DNA of 64,000 nucleotides, from the NCBI RefSeq assembly GCF_024166365.1, contig NC_064819.1, positions 153,022,293 through 153,086,292 on the forward strand, in the 5' to 3' direction. Both the position numbers and the translations under genes were made by a program. The DNA comes from Elephas maximus indicus (Eukaryota; Chordata; Mammalia; Proboscidea; Elephantidae). Every line of letters begins with the position of its first letter. Within the stretch, counting starts at the first letter, position 1. Below, in pieces: positions 12,122-27,100 of the stretch. A model generated the notes under the pieces. The model searched no databases, was not told the origin of the DNA, and saw nothing but the letters and a program-made list of their open reading frames with translations.

Positions 12122-15100
12122 CTAGAAAATTTTAAGAAATTTTGTTTGAAATTGTCAAAGAAAATTTGTATACATACTTGTTCAAGAACATACAGAGTCA
12201 AAAAAAAAAAAAAGAATACACAGAATCTCAGAGCACTAAATATGGCTAAGGGAACAACTACCAAGAATTATCTGAGTGCTGAGACTAATAACTCACCCTC
12301 CTGGATAAGCCAACAACACAACTTATTCTGAGTACTCACCAGGTGGAGGAGGAATTTACCAACAATACAGAAGAGGGCAGGGTTGACCCACATTTTCTAG
12401 AGATGGGTTTCTACTATCTCCTGGGCTGCAACCTCAGCAGTATCTGCTGAGCATCTGGGGACCTCCCTTCTTTCAGAAGACCCAAAGAGGGAGACAATTT
12501 GATTTCCATCTTCTGCTTGAAAATTTGCCATTCTGAATGGTAAAAAAGGCAACTCTCAAGAGTGTGCCTTTCATGAATCAGGCTTTTTTCAGTATTATCT
12601 CACTCCATCAACATGTTTCCACCAACAGTCACAGAACATAGGAAATAATTTCAAACTGTACATTCTTCACAGCAAAATTGTTGTAAAAATTAAGTGTGGT
12701 TTTCAAACCAGGCTTAACTTTTTCCACAATTCGTATTAACTAAACTGAACACAAGTCCAGAACTATCCTGTGCTGGATACTCTATTTTGTAAAGAGTTCC
12801 CTGTATATGTGCTGAAAACACTTTGGAGGTAGTTGTGAACAACTCAACGTGTATCCTCTACTTTGGCACACTGCCGTTCCCCACAGAGCACTGAATGGCA
12901 GGTTCCTCTGTCTCCGTTCAATGACTGATCAGCCAAAGAATTGCCACGATGTAATACGAAGTGATTCAAAATCTTAATATGATTGATAGACAAATGCATA
13001 TTCAAAGAAGCTCTACAAATATAAATTCCATTTTATTTATACAGATACCTTAACTCTATCTCTAGCAACCCATAGCCTTTAATTCTTTTATTGAAAGCAA
13101 CTTTATCTACTTATTATGTATTACTGCTAATACACCTTCTTTCAAATAAAAAATAAGAATACATGCTTTATTCAGAATAACAACAAATTAAGTATAAAAC
13201 ATTTAAAATACTTTCCATCAGAGACATTTCAAAATTTAGAAGAAAAAATAATCAAATAATACAATTCGAATACATTTTTTTTAAAGGTAAGAGGATGGGG
13301 TTTGCACTGTCAACAGCTACAAACATTATGGAAAAGGTTGCTGATCTAAGTTACCTGCAGAAGAAATTCCATTCTAAATCTGACATTCATCTCAAGATTA
13401 ACAGACTTACATAATCTGAAATTCTTAAACCTATCTCTTTGGAAGCACTCAAATGTAGTAACACAGACCCGTAACATGTTGCTGTAAAAAAAATTAGCAT
13501 AGCGCTAATGGGGGGGCGGTTGGCTAACAAACTTAGAACAAGTGCATTATTTGTGTAAAAATATGGTACTAACTTTGAGTTAAAAATAATAGTGTTGATA
13601 CTGAATTAAAGTTGGATGACCTTGGACTTCCATACTCCAGGACACCCACATAACACTGGAGCAATCTGCTCACTGAAGAGAGCAGATACTCATAGCTGCA
13701 GCATTTTATCAGATGTCATACAATGACTTAACATTCATTGAATTAAACTGAGTTACAGGTGCTAATATTCCATCATTCCATTTGAAAATGATGCTCACTC
13801 AAGAAGATACAAGTGTTTGACAGAGCAAAAAGTACTTGAGGTTTAAAGGGAAACTGATTCTTAAGGAAACTAGCACAAGCGATTGACTCAACTTAAAGCA
13901 TTTATTTTATACTTGTCATTTTTTCCCATGAGTTTAAGAAAAGAACATTATTCTGTCCATAAACCTGGTCAAAACAGGGAGCCTTATCATTGCTAGCCTC
14001 ACTTTGCCACTTAGGTGATGTGTAACCTTAAGGAAATTACTTAACCTCTCTAAGACTCAGCTCCCTCATCTGTAAAACGAGGGTAATATCCAATTCAGTT
14101 GTTGTGAGGATTAAATGGGATAATGATATAAAGTACTCTGGACATATAACTGCTTATTAAATTGTAGTTATTATTAGCATTGTTACTATTGGTATATCCT
14201 TTTGGAGGAACCTAGGTTTAGGTTTAAAACAAAGTCATAACTTTCCTTAGAAGGACAGCTTTTCGAACCTTTACTAGTAAGATTAATGAATTTAGAAAAG
14301 CAATCCCTTAAAACACTGATTTCAGATGATATTTCAGTATGTGTACTTAATGAAGTATTTGCATAAATATAGTGCTTAATTAGGTTCCTGTGTTTCAGAT
14401 GCCTTATAGTTGATATATCACTTGCTAAAATCTAATGCTTTGATATTATAAAATTCTAAAATTTTTCCAACTTAAAAGAATCAGTCAATAAGTTAAGTCC
14501 CTAGTAGTACATATCAATTTTCTTTAATAACCTAGAATAACCAGCATCTGTGAGGGAGTTTTGTTTTTCTTTTTAATACAAAATGGAATGACTCATTCAG
14601 AACCTCAATCCCTGGGAAGAGGAGAAAAATCTGATAGACTAGAAGAACATAAAGCTACCATCAGTATTTTTCCCATTTTTACACAGCTAAAAAATCTACA
14701 TCAAAAAGCAACAGATGGCCTGATGTTATCTGTATTTAGACTTTTGACAATCTCTTGCCCCCTCAAGGCTAAAAAAAAATAAAAACTGTAGCTTAGCTGG
14801 GATTTGATGTATAACATCTCAGTGAATTTACATTACACTTACAGCCACCCCTAGCCAAAATCAGGTTTCAATTACTTTCATAACAGTCAAATTACATAAT
14901 CACACTCTGATGTTATTTATATGTAAATGTAGTTAAAAATTTAACTTGCAATTGTACACAGTTTATTGCTTATCAGTGTTTTAACCAAAACTGGTCAATT
15001 AATGAATGACCTATACTCTATGAGAAAGAATTCTAAGTTTTATGTACTTTAAAATCAAAATGAACAAGAGTACTATAATAATGACTTTTTTATTGTATAT

Positions 15101-18100
15101 GCTAATTTACTTGAAATTCTTAATTTCATTACTTGTATTCTTAGTATTTTTTAAAAGTGCCAATCCAAAGATTCTTTCATTCAATCAACAAATACGTATT
15201 GACCACCTGTTATGTACTATGCCAAGCAGTGAGGACAGAGTGGAAAGGTAGAAAGAGAGCCCTGATCCTCAAGAAATTTACATTCTGGGAAGCAAGATTG
15301 GCAATAAATAATAAATTACAACTGGCATAAGTATACGGAATATGTAACAGAGGGACGTGACATAGTGAGATGGAAAATACATTAAAGACATTTAAATTCA
15401 TCACGAATATTAGGAGAATGCCCTAAAAAGTGAGAAAGAGATTACCACCCTTCTTCCTAATAGGATGGCTCTATTTTTTTAAAACCATTTATAAAATAAA
15501 AAACAATTGGAATGCTAAAGATGGAAAATCAATAAAGTTATACTGACCTCCAATTTAATCCATTATATTCCTCTACAGTTCACAGAATTACATTTGGATC
15601 ATGTGAAAACAATTTAAACTCATCAGCATATACTTTTATACTTCTTTCTTATACCTGTCTCCTCCATCCTCCTAGTACTTCCTTCACAGCACCCGCTCTC
15701 CTGCCCTTCTCCAGCATACTTTTCACCGTCCAGCTCACTGAGCAGGAGAGAGCTACTCAAGATTCTATTTGGGTCCCACTTTGGACATTCGAACCCACCA
15801 GCGGCTCTATGGGAGAAAGATCTGGCAGGCTGGTTCCATAAAGATAACAGCCTTGGAAACCCTGTGGGGCAGTTCCACTCTGTCCTATAGGTTACTATTA
15901 GTTGTAGCCGACTCAACGGCAATGGGTATTCCTGAGTAAGGTGTAAATCTGTACTTGCCCAGCTTCTATTTCTATTTTCCTGACCCTTTGTAATCCTCTA
16001 TAAACTGAAGGGAAAAAAAAAAAAAATGCAGCTACTCAATCAAGTGATTTATCACCAAAAAGACCCCAAAACACAGATTACTTTTCATACATAGCAAGTC
16101 ATACTTTTACTCAAATTTTAATAATTTAGCATCAATTCAGTCTCAATTTTTTAAATCTGTCTCTCTGATGACCTAGGCCCACCAATTTTTTAACAGGTAA
16201 GGGTACAACTAAAAACACCCATAGTATTCGTTCCTTTGTTCGTATAATAATTATTGGGTACTTATTATGTGTAAGGCAGCACAGAATATTCCATGCTGAT
16301 CGCAATATTCTACATTTATGCCATCCAATATGGTAGCCACTAGCCACAGGTGGCTAAGGAGTACTTGGAATGTAGCTAGTGTGACTGAGGAACTGAATTT
16401 TTCATTTAATTTAGACTAATATAAATTTAGATAGCCACATGTGGCTAGCGCTTACTCTATTAGACAAAGCAGATGTGAAAGCTTTGCAGCTTCCGGTAGG
16501 CCTTAAGTCACTGTGCCTTAATGCAGCTTAACAAACCTGCCAAAGATAGTGTCTATTTAGAAAGTGAGTAATGTGCATTACTTTATTTCAAATCTAGCAC
16601 TATATTGAAACTAACTTTTCAAAGAGTCAGAGAATTCTGGAGGGCAATGGGACTTCAAGATTATTCACTCCAGCCCCATATAACAGGAAAAAAAAAAACC
16701 TGAGGCCCAGAAAGAATAAATAACTTACTCAAGAAAACACAATTCATTAGAGGGACCAGGTGGGCTAGAATCCATCTATTAGGAAAACCAAAATTTTCAA
16801 ATATTTGATTTAGGGATCTTCTCCTATGCCAAATAATGACAATAATATAGATACACACACACATATAAAAGACAAGAGCCATACCGATGTACTGGGCGTA
16901 GCACCCTGGAATGTTGTAGGTATATCGTCTTGTAAATCATTTAATGAAAAAGAATGGTTTAAGTCTGACTCAGTAATAGCTTTTCCAGATGAATTGACTT
17001 CTGCCTATAAAAAATACACACCCAAGAGCAGTGTTATAAGAAGAAAAGTACAGAAAAACCCACTAAATTAAATTTCTTCTCTTAGATTTATTTTAATTGA
17101 TAGTTTAGCATCTATTACCCACTAGTTAAGCACGGAACATGTGTATATCCCACACTGTGACAGGTATTATAGGAAGGGGAACAGAAAATCCCTGTTCTCA
17201 AAGAGTTGTTCCTTGGTGAGGGTGAAAACCAACACCCATAGTTCACAATCCACAATTCCAAAACCCAAAAATTACAACTAAAAATTATTTTGTAATTTTT
17301 CAGGCAAAGCCTGACATAAACTGATGTGAGGCTATTAATAGTCTTTATCCCACATTAGTGTAAATAGTCCCAGGTCTGCTGAGAAAGTATCAGTGTGTTT
17401 GATTATGGGGTGCAGTTACTGTCATAGCAGTCAAATGACATAATCCCACTGCAGGTGTTAATAGATGGCATCCAAACCAAAGCAAACCTGTTGTCGTTGA
17501 GGCAATTCTCACTCATAGTGACCCTACAGGACAGGATAGAACTGCCCCACAGGGTTTCCAAGGCTGTGAATCTTTCTGGAAGCAGACAGCCACATCTTTC
17601 TCCCATGCAGCAGCTGGTGGGTTCAAAACCACTGACTTTCAGTTAGCAGCCAAGTGCTTAACCACTATGTTACCAGGGCTCCATAGATGGTATCTGTACC
17701 ATATTTTGTAAAATCTAAAAATATGATATACAAAAAAATCTGGCCCCAAGATTTTCAGATAAGTGATTTAAGTACGAAAGGAATTTTCAGAAGGAAGAAA
17801 GTCACCAACACCTACTAAGCATCTCTTCTTCTGGGCACTATGATAAACCAGAAGGAAGAGCTTCTCCCAAGAACTGGACCCTGAAGGATACTGTGTTCCA
17901 GAGTCCAAGCTTTGAATCACTGTGCTATAAAACCTTTGTGAATGCACATTATTACTTTTAATAATAAAAATTATTTTTAAAAACCTAATTACAATAGAGC
18001 TATGTAACTTTCTTTTATACCCAGAATTCCGCAGTAAACAAAAGGGCCACATAATTAGCATTTGCTTATGTATTTATAGTACCTTGAAACTGATTTGTCT

Positions 18101-21100
18101 AGCCAGTTCCTTGGCTTCTTGATCAGCCTGGCTCGAATCACTTCCAGATTTTAAAGGCAAAAGGACATCCTTCATGGCGGAGCCGCATCCCTCACAACAG
18201 AAATCTTGTGATCTGGTAGAAGTCATTTTTTTATGAGTATATATCAAAGAGTTGAACAGTAATTCCCTCTTATAAAGACAGTGAATAAATTTAAGTTGGA
18301 CAATTCCACATCACATATACCCACATGCTCTAAGTTTGAAAATTAGGGCAATCATTACAGTTCTGAGATAAATACATTACCCATAAAACCAAACATTACC
18401 GTGGAGTCAATTCCTACTCATAGCAACCCTCCAGGACAAAGCAGAACTGCCCCATAGGGTTTCCAAGGAGTGGACGGTGGCTTTAAACTGTTGACCTTTT
18501 GGTTAGCAGCTGAGCTCTTAACCACTGCACCACCAGGGCTCCATATGTTAGGTTGGTGTAAAAAAAAAATCTAGGGCTTAGATTCCATTTTCTTTCCTAA
18601 TATATCATCCGTTTGTGCCATTTCTGTTATAGGAGCACTAGATACCTAAGACAAGAAATACATAAACCAGTGAAGAAGCCAGCTAAAAACAGAATTTACT
18701 TAAGAATTAAAACAACAAAGCTTTTAAAACACAGAAGTAAGGCTTTGGGACCTAGTTTTCAACAACAGATTTTTAGATATGACACCAAAAGCATGAGCAA
18801 CAAAAGACAAAACAGATAAATGAGCCTCCATCAAAATTAAAAATTTTTCTGCATCAAGGGACTTTACCTACAATGTGAAGAGACAACCTACAGGAAGAGA
18901 GAAAATATTTGGGAACGATGTATCTGATAAGGGTTTAACATCTAGAATATATAAGGAACCCCTACAACTCAACAAAAAGACAACCCAAGTGAAAAAATGG
19001 GCAAAGGACTTGAATAGACATTTCACCAAAGAAGGTATACAAATGGCCAATAATCACTAGATTCTCAACATCACTAGTTATTAGGGAAATGAAAATCAAA
19101 AGCATAATGAGATACTACTCCCACACTGACTAGGATGGCTACTATCAGAAAATAACAAGTATTGGCAAGGATGTAGAGAAACTGGAGCCATCATCCATTG
19201 CTGGTAGGACTGCAAAATGGTGCCGCTTCTGTGAAAAACAGTATGGTGGTTCCTCAAAAAGTTAAACACAGAATTACCTTATGACGCAGCAATTCTACTC
19301 GTAGACTTGAAAGCAAGAACTAAAACATCTGCGTACACCAATATTCAGTGCAGCATTATTCACAATAGCCAAAACGTAGAAACAATACAAGCATCGATCA
19401 ACAGATGAATGGATAAATAAAACGTGGTATATACATACCATGGAATATTATTCACCCATAAAAGGGAAATAAAGTTCTGATACACTCTATGACATGGATG
19501 AACCTTGAAAACATTATGCTGAGGGAAATAAGCCACACACAAAAGGACAAACATTGTATGATCCCGCTTATATGAAGTATCTAGAATAAGCAAACATACA
19601 GAGAGACCAAAGTTTATTAGTGGTTACCAGAGGCAGGTGAAAGGGGAAAATGGGGAGGTATTGCTTAATGGGTACTGAGTTTCTGTTTGGGGTAATGAAA
19701 AAACTTTGAAACGGATAGGGGTGATGGTTGCACTACATGGGGAATATAATTAATGTCACAGAGCTGTACATGTAAAAATGGTTGAAATGGCAAATGTTTT
19801 GTTATACATATTTCATCACAAAAAAATTTTTTAAAGCAGAATTTATAGATATTTTCAGGGGAAAAAACCCACAAGCCCTATTAATATAAATAGCTACTTA
19901 TTAGCAGTACAACTTGGAGGACAGAGAATCTGCAGAAAATCTGAAGACTCTGAATCTATCACTGGCTATATTAAGTGGACTAAAAAAAAACTAGACTATT
20001 TCCTAAGATTTGTTTTTCCATGTTTTAATTTTCCTCTTTGTATTATATATGGCCAAAACTGCCCTAAAGCAGGAGGAAATGGAACGTTTTGTTTTGATTT
20101 TTTACACCTCCATGAGCAACTGCCTCCTTTGCCATTTTGGATGGTGCCCAGCTACCATTACTGAACACCTTGATCAAAGATTCTATAGAAGAATACTGAT
20201 CAAAAAGGGAAAAAATGCAGAACAGAACTTCAAATTCTCATAGAGTCCAGACTTTCTAGAGCCACAGAGGCTGGATGAACCCCCAAAACTACTGTCCTAA
20301 GGTAATTTTTAAACCTTAAACTAAAAATATTCCCTGAAGTCTTCTTTAAACTAAACAACAGTTTAGCTTAATTAGTTAAGAATGTCTGCTTTGGGCATTG
20401 TGCTCTTTTAAAGAACTATCTATATGGGATCAAATTGGCAACAGCACTCAAAAGATTAGATAGCAAACTTAGGAGGCAGTAAGACTATGTTAATGAGGGA
20501 GGAACAATTCAGAAAAGGAGGATGAGAATGGCTGTACGACTTGAAGAATGTAATTAATCAATGTCACTGAATTCTACATGTAGAAACTGCTGAAATGTAT
20601 GTGTAGAAATTGTTGAATTGGTGTATGCTTTGAATAAAAAAAAAAGAAAAAAACTTCCCTAAAGCTATGATATTCTATGAGTAAAAGTAAATATTTATAA
20701 ATATAGAAACATATATTGTTACATTGCTAAACTTTTTTTTTCTATGCATCATAGATTTTTACCTTTTTTTTAAATTGTAGTTTAGATGAAGGTTTACAGA
20801 GCAAACTAGGTTCTCATTAAACAATTAATACACATATTGTTCTGTGACATTGGTTGCCAACTCCATGACATGTCAACACTCTCCCCTTCTCGACCTTGGG
20901 TTCCCCATTGCCAGCTTTCCTGTCCCCTCCTGACTTCTTGTCCTTGCCCCTGAGCTGGTTTGCCCATTTACTCTCGGTTTGTTTTATGGGCCTGTCTAAT
21001 CTTTGGCTGAAGGGTGAACCTCAGGAGTGACTCCAGTACTGAGTTAAAAGGGTATCCAGGTGCCATGCTCTTGGGGTTTCTTCAGTGTCTGTCAGATCAG

Positions 21101-24100
21101 TAAGCCTGGTCTTTTTGCTTTTTTGTGAGGTAGAATTTTGTTCTACATTTATCTCCAGCTCTGTCCAGGACCCACTATTATGATCCCTGTCAGTACACTG
21201 CTGAACTTTTTAAATTGCTTTTTATCATACTTCTAGTTCAATGTAATTCAAAATCCTTAGGTAGGTCTTAAGAGTATAAAAACCCACCCAGGGCCTTCAA
21301 GTCAATTCCAACTCATAGCCACCCTATAGGACAGAGTAGAACTGCCCCACTGAGTTTCCAAGGAGTGTCTGGTGGATTCGAACTGCTGATCCTTTGGTTA
21401 GCAGTTGTAGCACTTAACCACTAAGCCACCAGGGTTTTATAAAATAGCATCAAATAAAATATATGTAAAAGCAGTATTAATTTACTATTTATTGATGAAT
21501 ATTTGTTTCACCAAAAGCAGCACTATCTATATCTCCTTGAAAATCACTTGTATCCAAAATTATTTGCCTCAAAATGAGTTCACTTTTAACTGAGAAGTCT
21601 GATGAATGTAAAGGCGAGTGTAACTTTTAACGCATGCACAAGGATAGTATGCTATCATGGCTGAATGCAAAATCATTGTTTAAAAAAGCCTCTATCATAG
21701 GCTAAGAACTAGACTATACACACTGAGAAGTCCAACAAGAAATCAAGTTTTTTTTTCACTATAAATTAAATCAACTGGGTAAAAGAATCAAGAGAGAAAG
21801 CCACCTTAGGAAATTAAAAAAAAAAAATGCTATGTATTCAGAGTAAGTATTGTAGTCCATGCACAGTAGCTGTGAGATGAATTCTCAGAATTTGGGAATA
21901 CGGTTTAAAAAGAAAAGTTGTTGAGGAGACTAGGGAGTCTACCAGATCTTCCAGACACTAAAATCTGCTTAATTTAACAAACGTATGGAGGGCCTACCCT
22001 GGGCTGTGCTAGGATAAGACATACAATAATTTAATAAACATAATATGTCTGAAGGGTGGAAAGCAGCAGAGCACCCAGATAAGGAAAATAATCAAAATTA
22101 AGAATTGTATCCCAGCACTCCCAAGCAATAGACACTTTGAATCTAATGACTGCTGCTGTTCCTGTTGTTAGGTGCTGCTGAGTCGCACAACAGAATGAAA
22201 CACTGCCTGGTCCAGCACCATCCTCACAATCACTGCTATGGTTGTGCGCACTCTTGGAGCCACTGTGTCAATTCATCTCGTTGAGGGTCTTCCTCTATTT
22301 CGTATGAGTTGGAATCCACTCGACGGCAACGGTTTTGTTTTTTTTCTGTTTTTGGGTTTTATACTTCACTAAGTGTGATGTGGAAACCCTGGTGGCGTAC
22401 TGGTTAAGTGCTACAGCTGCTAACCAAAGGGTCGACAGTTCGAATCCATCAGGCGCTCCTTGGAAACTCTATGGGGCAGTTCTACTCTGTCCTATGGGGT
22501 CGCTATGAGTCAGAAACGACTCGACAGCACTGGGTTTTTTGGGTTTAAGTGTGATGTCCTTCTCCAGGGACTGGTCCCTCCTGATAATCTAAAGTCTAAT
22601 CTGGGTTATACAGATAGAAATGCACCTGGACAAAATAGAGAAGGAAATACCTTTGGGCAATCACTAGTTGATTAAGAAAATATAACTTTTTTTGCTTTGC
22701 TCTAGATCATTTACTGGGCACCTGACATGAGTTTGATACTGTAGATAATAAGATGGATAAAGTGGATTCCTTCTCTATCCTCAAGGAGTTTTCAATCTTG
22801 TGGAAATCTACATATAAATAACTCCTCTGATTCTTTTCCATCTGTAAAACTGCCTGAGTGAAAAAAAATAACCAATATTGTTTTCCTGGAGGATATATCA
22901 CCCACTATAGGTTGATATTATCAACTACTTTTAAAAACTAGATAATACAAAATCAGTTCTCTGGTTACTCCAGGAGAAGCTGGTACAACTGAATTTCTGG
23001 AATAGCAAAGGTAGGACCAGATCCTATAGCCAAGGTAACTTCCAAAGAGACACAGCCTATTTCCGAATAGTCACCGTCCAGAATAGTATTTGGACCTAAA
23101 TCAAGAATGAATGTAACACTTACTTTTTGGCAAGTGCTCTTCTTTCCTCAGGAGTGTAATCTAGAGACCCTATGGCTCCTTCTCCTTTTGTTGGCATAAA
23201 GCCAATGATGGCTAATAATGCTGTTCTTACTGAAATAAAAAGTAAACATCAATGTAAGTCGCTTTGTAAAAGGAACTGGGTTTACTCTGGAAAGGAAAAA
23301 AAAAGGCTTTCAACAGAAAGGGTATATAGGTGGGGGGCTGTCTTAAAATGGTCACAAAATCTAGACATGGAAAAGCATTTTTATTATTTATTCGACAGTA
23401 TAAAATTACTTATCCAGGCCAACTTTAATCTCAAGAAGACATTATACTCCTAACTATGAATTGACTAAAGTTGCACAAAATTCATATTCTGTATAAATTA
23501 ATACTCACTACTCCATGAAGGCTGCCAAGTTTCAGGGTGATGTCCTGAGATGCTCAAACAGATTTTCTTGCCCACTTCAAATCGTCCATTAGCCTTAGGA
23601 ATAAATAATACACTTAAAAAATTATGTATTTGTGTTTATTATACTTTCTATAATAATTTTAAAATAATGTAACCTTCAAGGGAGCCCCTCTTCTGGACAT
23701 TTCACAAATGCTGAATGAATAATTAGAATGTTTTTAGAAGTTGTTGCAGTACCTTTCTGAAACTGAGCTGTACAACTGAAATTTAAATGATACATAAAGA
23801 TTTACTGAAGTTCTAACTCTGCCTGCTACAGTGCTAGGCTCTGTAAAGGATCTAAAAGAGAACACATAAGGCAAGAAGGTAACGTAAAATCTAGCATGAA
23901 ATCTAAGGATTCAGTACCACCTAACTAGCTGTTGGTGGGGAAGGGCATGGAGAAAAAGGTTCGGAGCTTAGAGACAGGAGTGATTTTAAGAGAGATAATG
24001 CTATTTAATAAGATACGAATACAGGAAAGGAAGGTCAGAGATAATTATTTCAGTTTTGAGCATGGATATTGACAACCAGCAGGCAGGTAGAAAAGCAGGT

Positions 24101-27100
24101 AGGTTGACATCAGATCAACCTGCTGGTCATCATCAATATCAAGACATGGAGCCTTAGTGGCGCAGTGGTTAAGAGATTAGCTACTAACCAAAAAGCTGGT
24201 AATTCGAATCCACCAGCTGCTCCTTGGAAACCCTACAGAACTGTTCAACTCTGTCCTATAAGGTCACTATAGGGTTACTGTGAGTCAGAATCAACTCGAC
24301 AACAATGGGTTTGGTTTTTGGTAGCTGTGTTCACAGAGGTGATTCATTGAAGCCATTTCATAGGAATAAGAGACAGCAGCTAAACTCCGAACTTGTAAAA
24401 TATTCACACTTACATGAAGGGTGAGAAAAAAGAGGCATGAAGTTAGAATATAAGCTCCACATGAGCAGACTTTTTACTTATTCTCTGCCACACCAACAGG
24501 GCCTGGTACATGACATGTGTCTAATAACTACTTGTTGAATGAAGATTGGAGAAGACTTTTCAAAAGAGAAGAAGAGAACAAGAGTACCATATTGAAAATC
24601 AGGAAGGCAGGACTGGCTTTCAGCCAGTGTGCCAAATACAGCCATACCATTGGCCAACTTTTAAAATATTTCTGTACTTGTTGGTAAACAACTGCTGCCC
24701 CAACTTTTCCCCAAGTTTCTCCATGTACCAACCCCTCTCCGCATGATCTAACGACTAAAAGCAGTAACTCCTGACACAGTAGGGTGCCTCCAGGACCCTG
24801 CTTCATGCCTTAATGCCAATATTAACAATTCTCGGTATCACCTAATATTTGCTAAGCAGCTTTATATGCAGGGGACTTTATACTGTGATTATATTAATCA
24901 CATATAACATCCCTTTTGATAGATGAGAAAACTGAATTTCAGAGAGATTACATAACCTGCCCATGATATAGTAGAAAGAGTAATGCTCAGAACTCAGGTC
25001 TACTGGCTCTAACACCAGTACTCTTTCCACTACACCACATATAGGTAAATGAGGCATAATTTGGTATTTATTGATGAATATACTTTTTGTTTAACCATTT
25101 GCTACCTATGTGTGTCAAATACTTAACTTAGATGGAAGAGGACGAAGACTGAGAAGAGGCATGGGATTTCTCACACTGGCCTCTGAGATTGGTGTAGTGA
25201 GCGTGTTTCAATCAAGTGCTATGTGTGGAAGCCAGGCCACCACAGGCTGAACTAGAGGACGGATACCTTGGAGGTTATGAAGCAGAAAAACAGGACAACA
25301 GCTTGAGGTGGTAACTGAGATACGAAGGTTTCTGTGTTTTGTTTTTGCTTTTTTAAGATTAAAGAGTTAAATACACTTACAAATGAAAAGAAATGAGGTA
25401 GTAAAGCTTAAAAAAAGAAATTTACTGATGCAACAAGGTCCCAGAAAAAACTGGATCGATAATTTTCCTTCACATAAAGGATAAGACATACAAAAACAGA
25501 GAACAATTCTGAGATATAAATAGCAATACTAATAGCTAACTTTTGTTGAGGAGTCTGTATCAGGCCCTGTTCTGAGAGCTACATATAAGACAATGACTCA
25601 CTTAATCCCACATCAGTTCAATGAGCTAAGTGCTATTACTATCCTTATTTCAAAGATGAGGAAACTAAGAAAAAGAGAAGGTAAGGAAGTGAGACATTGA
25701 GGGAGATACGTGACTACAGGCACAACAATGTTGCTGCGTGCCACTGAGTCAATTTCGACTCACAGCAACCCCATGTGACAGAGCAGAACTGCCCCAGAGG
25801 GTTTTCTAGGTTTAATATTTACAGAAGCAGATTGCCAGGTCTTCCTCCCGAGGAGCCACTGGGTGGGTTCAAACTGCCAACATTTCGGTTAGCAGCCGAA
25901 CACGTAACTGTTGTACCACCAAGTCTCCTACGATAACATTAGCTACCTTTTACTGATTACTTACCATATGCCAGAGACTGTGCCCAGCATTCTGATACAT
26001 TAATTCATTGAATCCTAACAACCACACTATGACATGAAAGCATTTGCTAGTATCATTAATACTTCTCAGATGCATAGGCTTCCTAGGAATTATTCTGGGA
26101 AAAAAAATTGTAGTTTCAGGGCCTGGACTCCAAAAGCAAAATTATAAGAATGTTCTACTTTGTTTCTTAATGAAAATGAGTATAATTATACTTTGCAAGT
26201 TAAACTGCAAGCATTCCAAAAAGCAAATAATTCTTACCGTTAGTAGAATAATGCTTGGTGGCTTCATGGGATACTCTGGTGGCAGTACTATTCGTCCATG
26301 ATAAACACCACCGTCAAAATCAGAATCTGGGGGCCCTCTGACAGTGAAATGCCATTCAAAAAGGTTATCCTGAGTAAAAACAATAACCAGTAAGGATTCA
26401 TTAATATTAATGTTTGATCACTTGTACAATATGAATATTAGAAATATTACTAGGTCAGAAAAATTAAATGTTTTATACCATTGCTAGAAGAGTTTCTAAC
26501 GCATAAAATCTGTTTCAAGAACAAAAGTTGGTTTGCTATATAATCTAGCTTTAATGTCCCATAACAGCTAAAATCCTTTTAAAACAGAGATACATTAAAA
26601 ACTTCTAAGTGCTGTTATGGATTGATAAATAAGATTATAGATTTAATTATATAGTAAATTAATCCTTGGAAGAATACCAGTTAGTGATAACTGTAACATA
26701 GCCAAATTATTAATGATAAATTTGCATTACTTTAACAAATCTTTTAAAACTATCCCTTACAGACATCTGAGAGCTGATTTATACATAGTAATATCTATGC
26801 TACTAATATCATCTTACAGTTACCAAGTACCTTACAGTTTGCAAAATACTTGCACATACATTACTACATTTTATTCTCACTATTACCATGAAAACTACAC
26901 TGAGTAGATTTAAATACCCTCATTTTACAGATGAGAAGGCTGAAAAGGGAAGAAGATGTTTGTGCAAAAAGCCCAGGCTGGCTGCAGAGTCCCCTCTAGA
27001 GGCTGGGCCTTCCAAACTGTAAAGAGTCTGTTTTTTTTTCCACTTTCCCTCCCTCATACTCAAGATTTAATGCCAGTCTATCATCTGAGACCCATTTTAC

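Larger units (their letters stand above)
12122..16884 (-). other. UBE2J1: UBE2J1 intron 7
   Basis: This intron separates the linker exon from the tail-anchor exon. It contains a MIR-like copy, a truncated AfroSINE and an old repeat with the palindromic motif CCACATGTGGCT near 16330-16460. The rest, mainly 12122-13990 and 14200-15770, is AT-rich with no recognised gene. Confidence 0.8.
22155..22600 (-). mobile_element. RTE LINE 3' fragment with two SINE insertions
   Basis: Reverse complement of the RTE 3' end (TTGTTAGGTGCTGCTGAG, CATCTCGTTGAGGGTCTTCC, TCCAGGGACTGGTCCCTCC). It is split by a SINE 3' piece (about 22301-22358) and a full SINE (22382-22546). Confidence 0.85.
18213..23123 (-). other. 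UBE2J1: UBE2J1 intron 5
   Basis: The intron is largely transposon-derived. It holds an AfroSINE, a plus-strand L1 3' part, two retroposon 3' ends meeting tail-to-tail near 20.7 kb, another AfroSINE, and an RTE fragment with SINE insertions. No coding sequence was found. Confidence 0.8.

Noticed and set aside
15170-15330. Motif TTGACCACCTGTTATGTACT with similar pieces near 21970, 22690 and 29920
   Set aside because: Common old mammalian interspersed sequence. I could not assign the family or set boundaries, so I did not list them separately.
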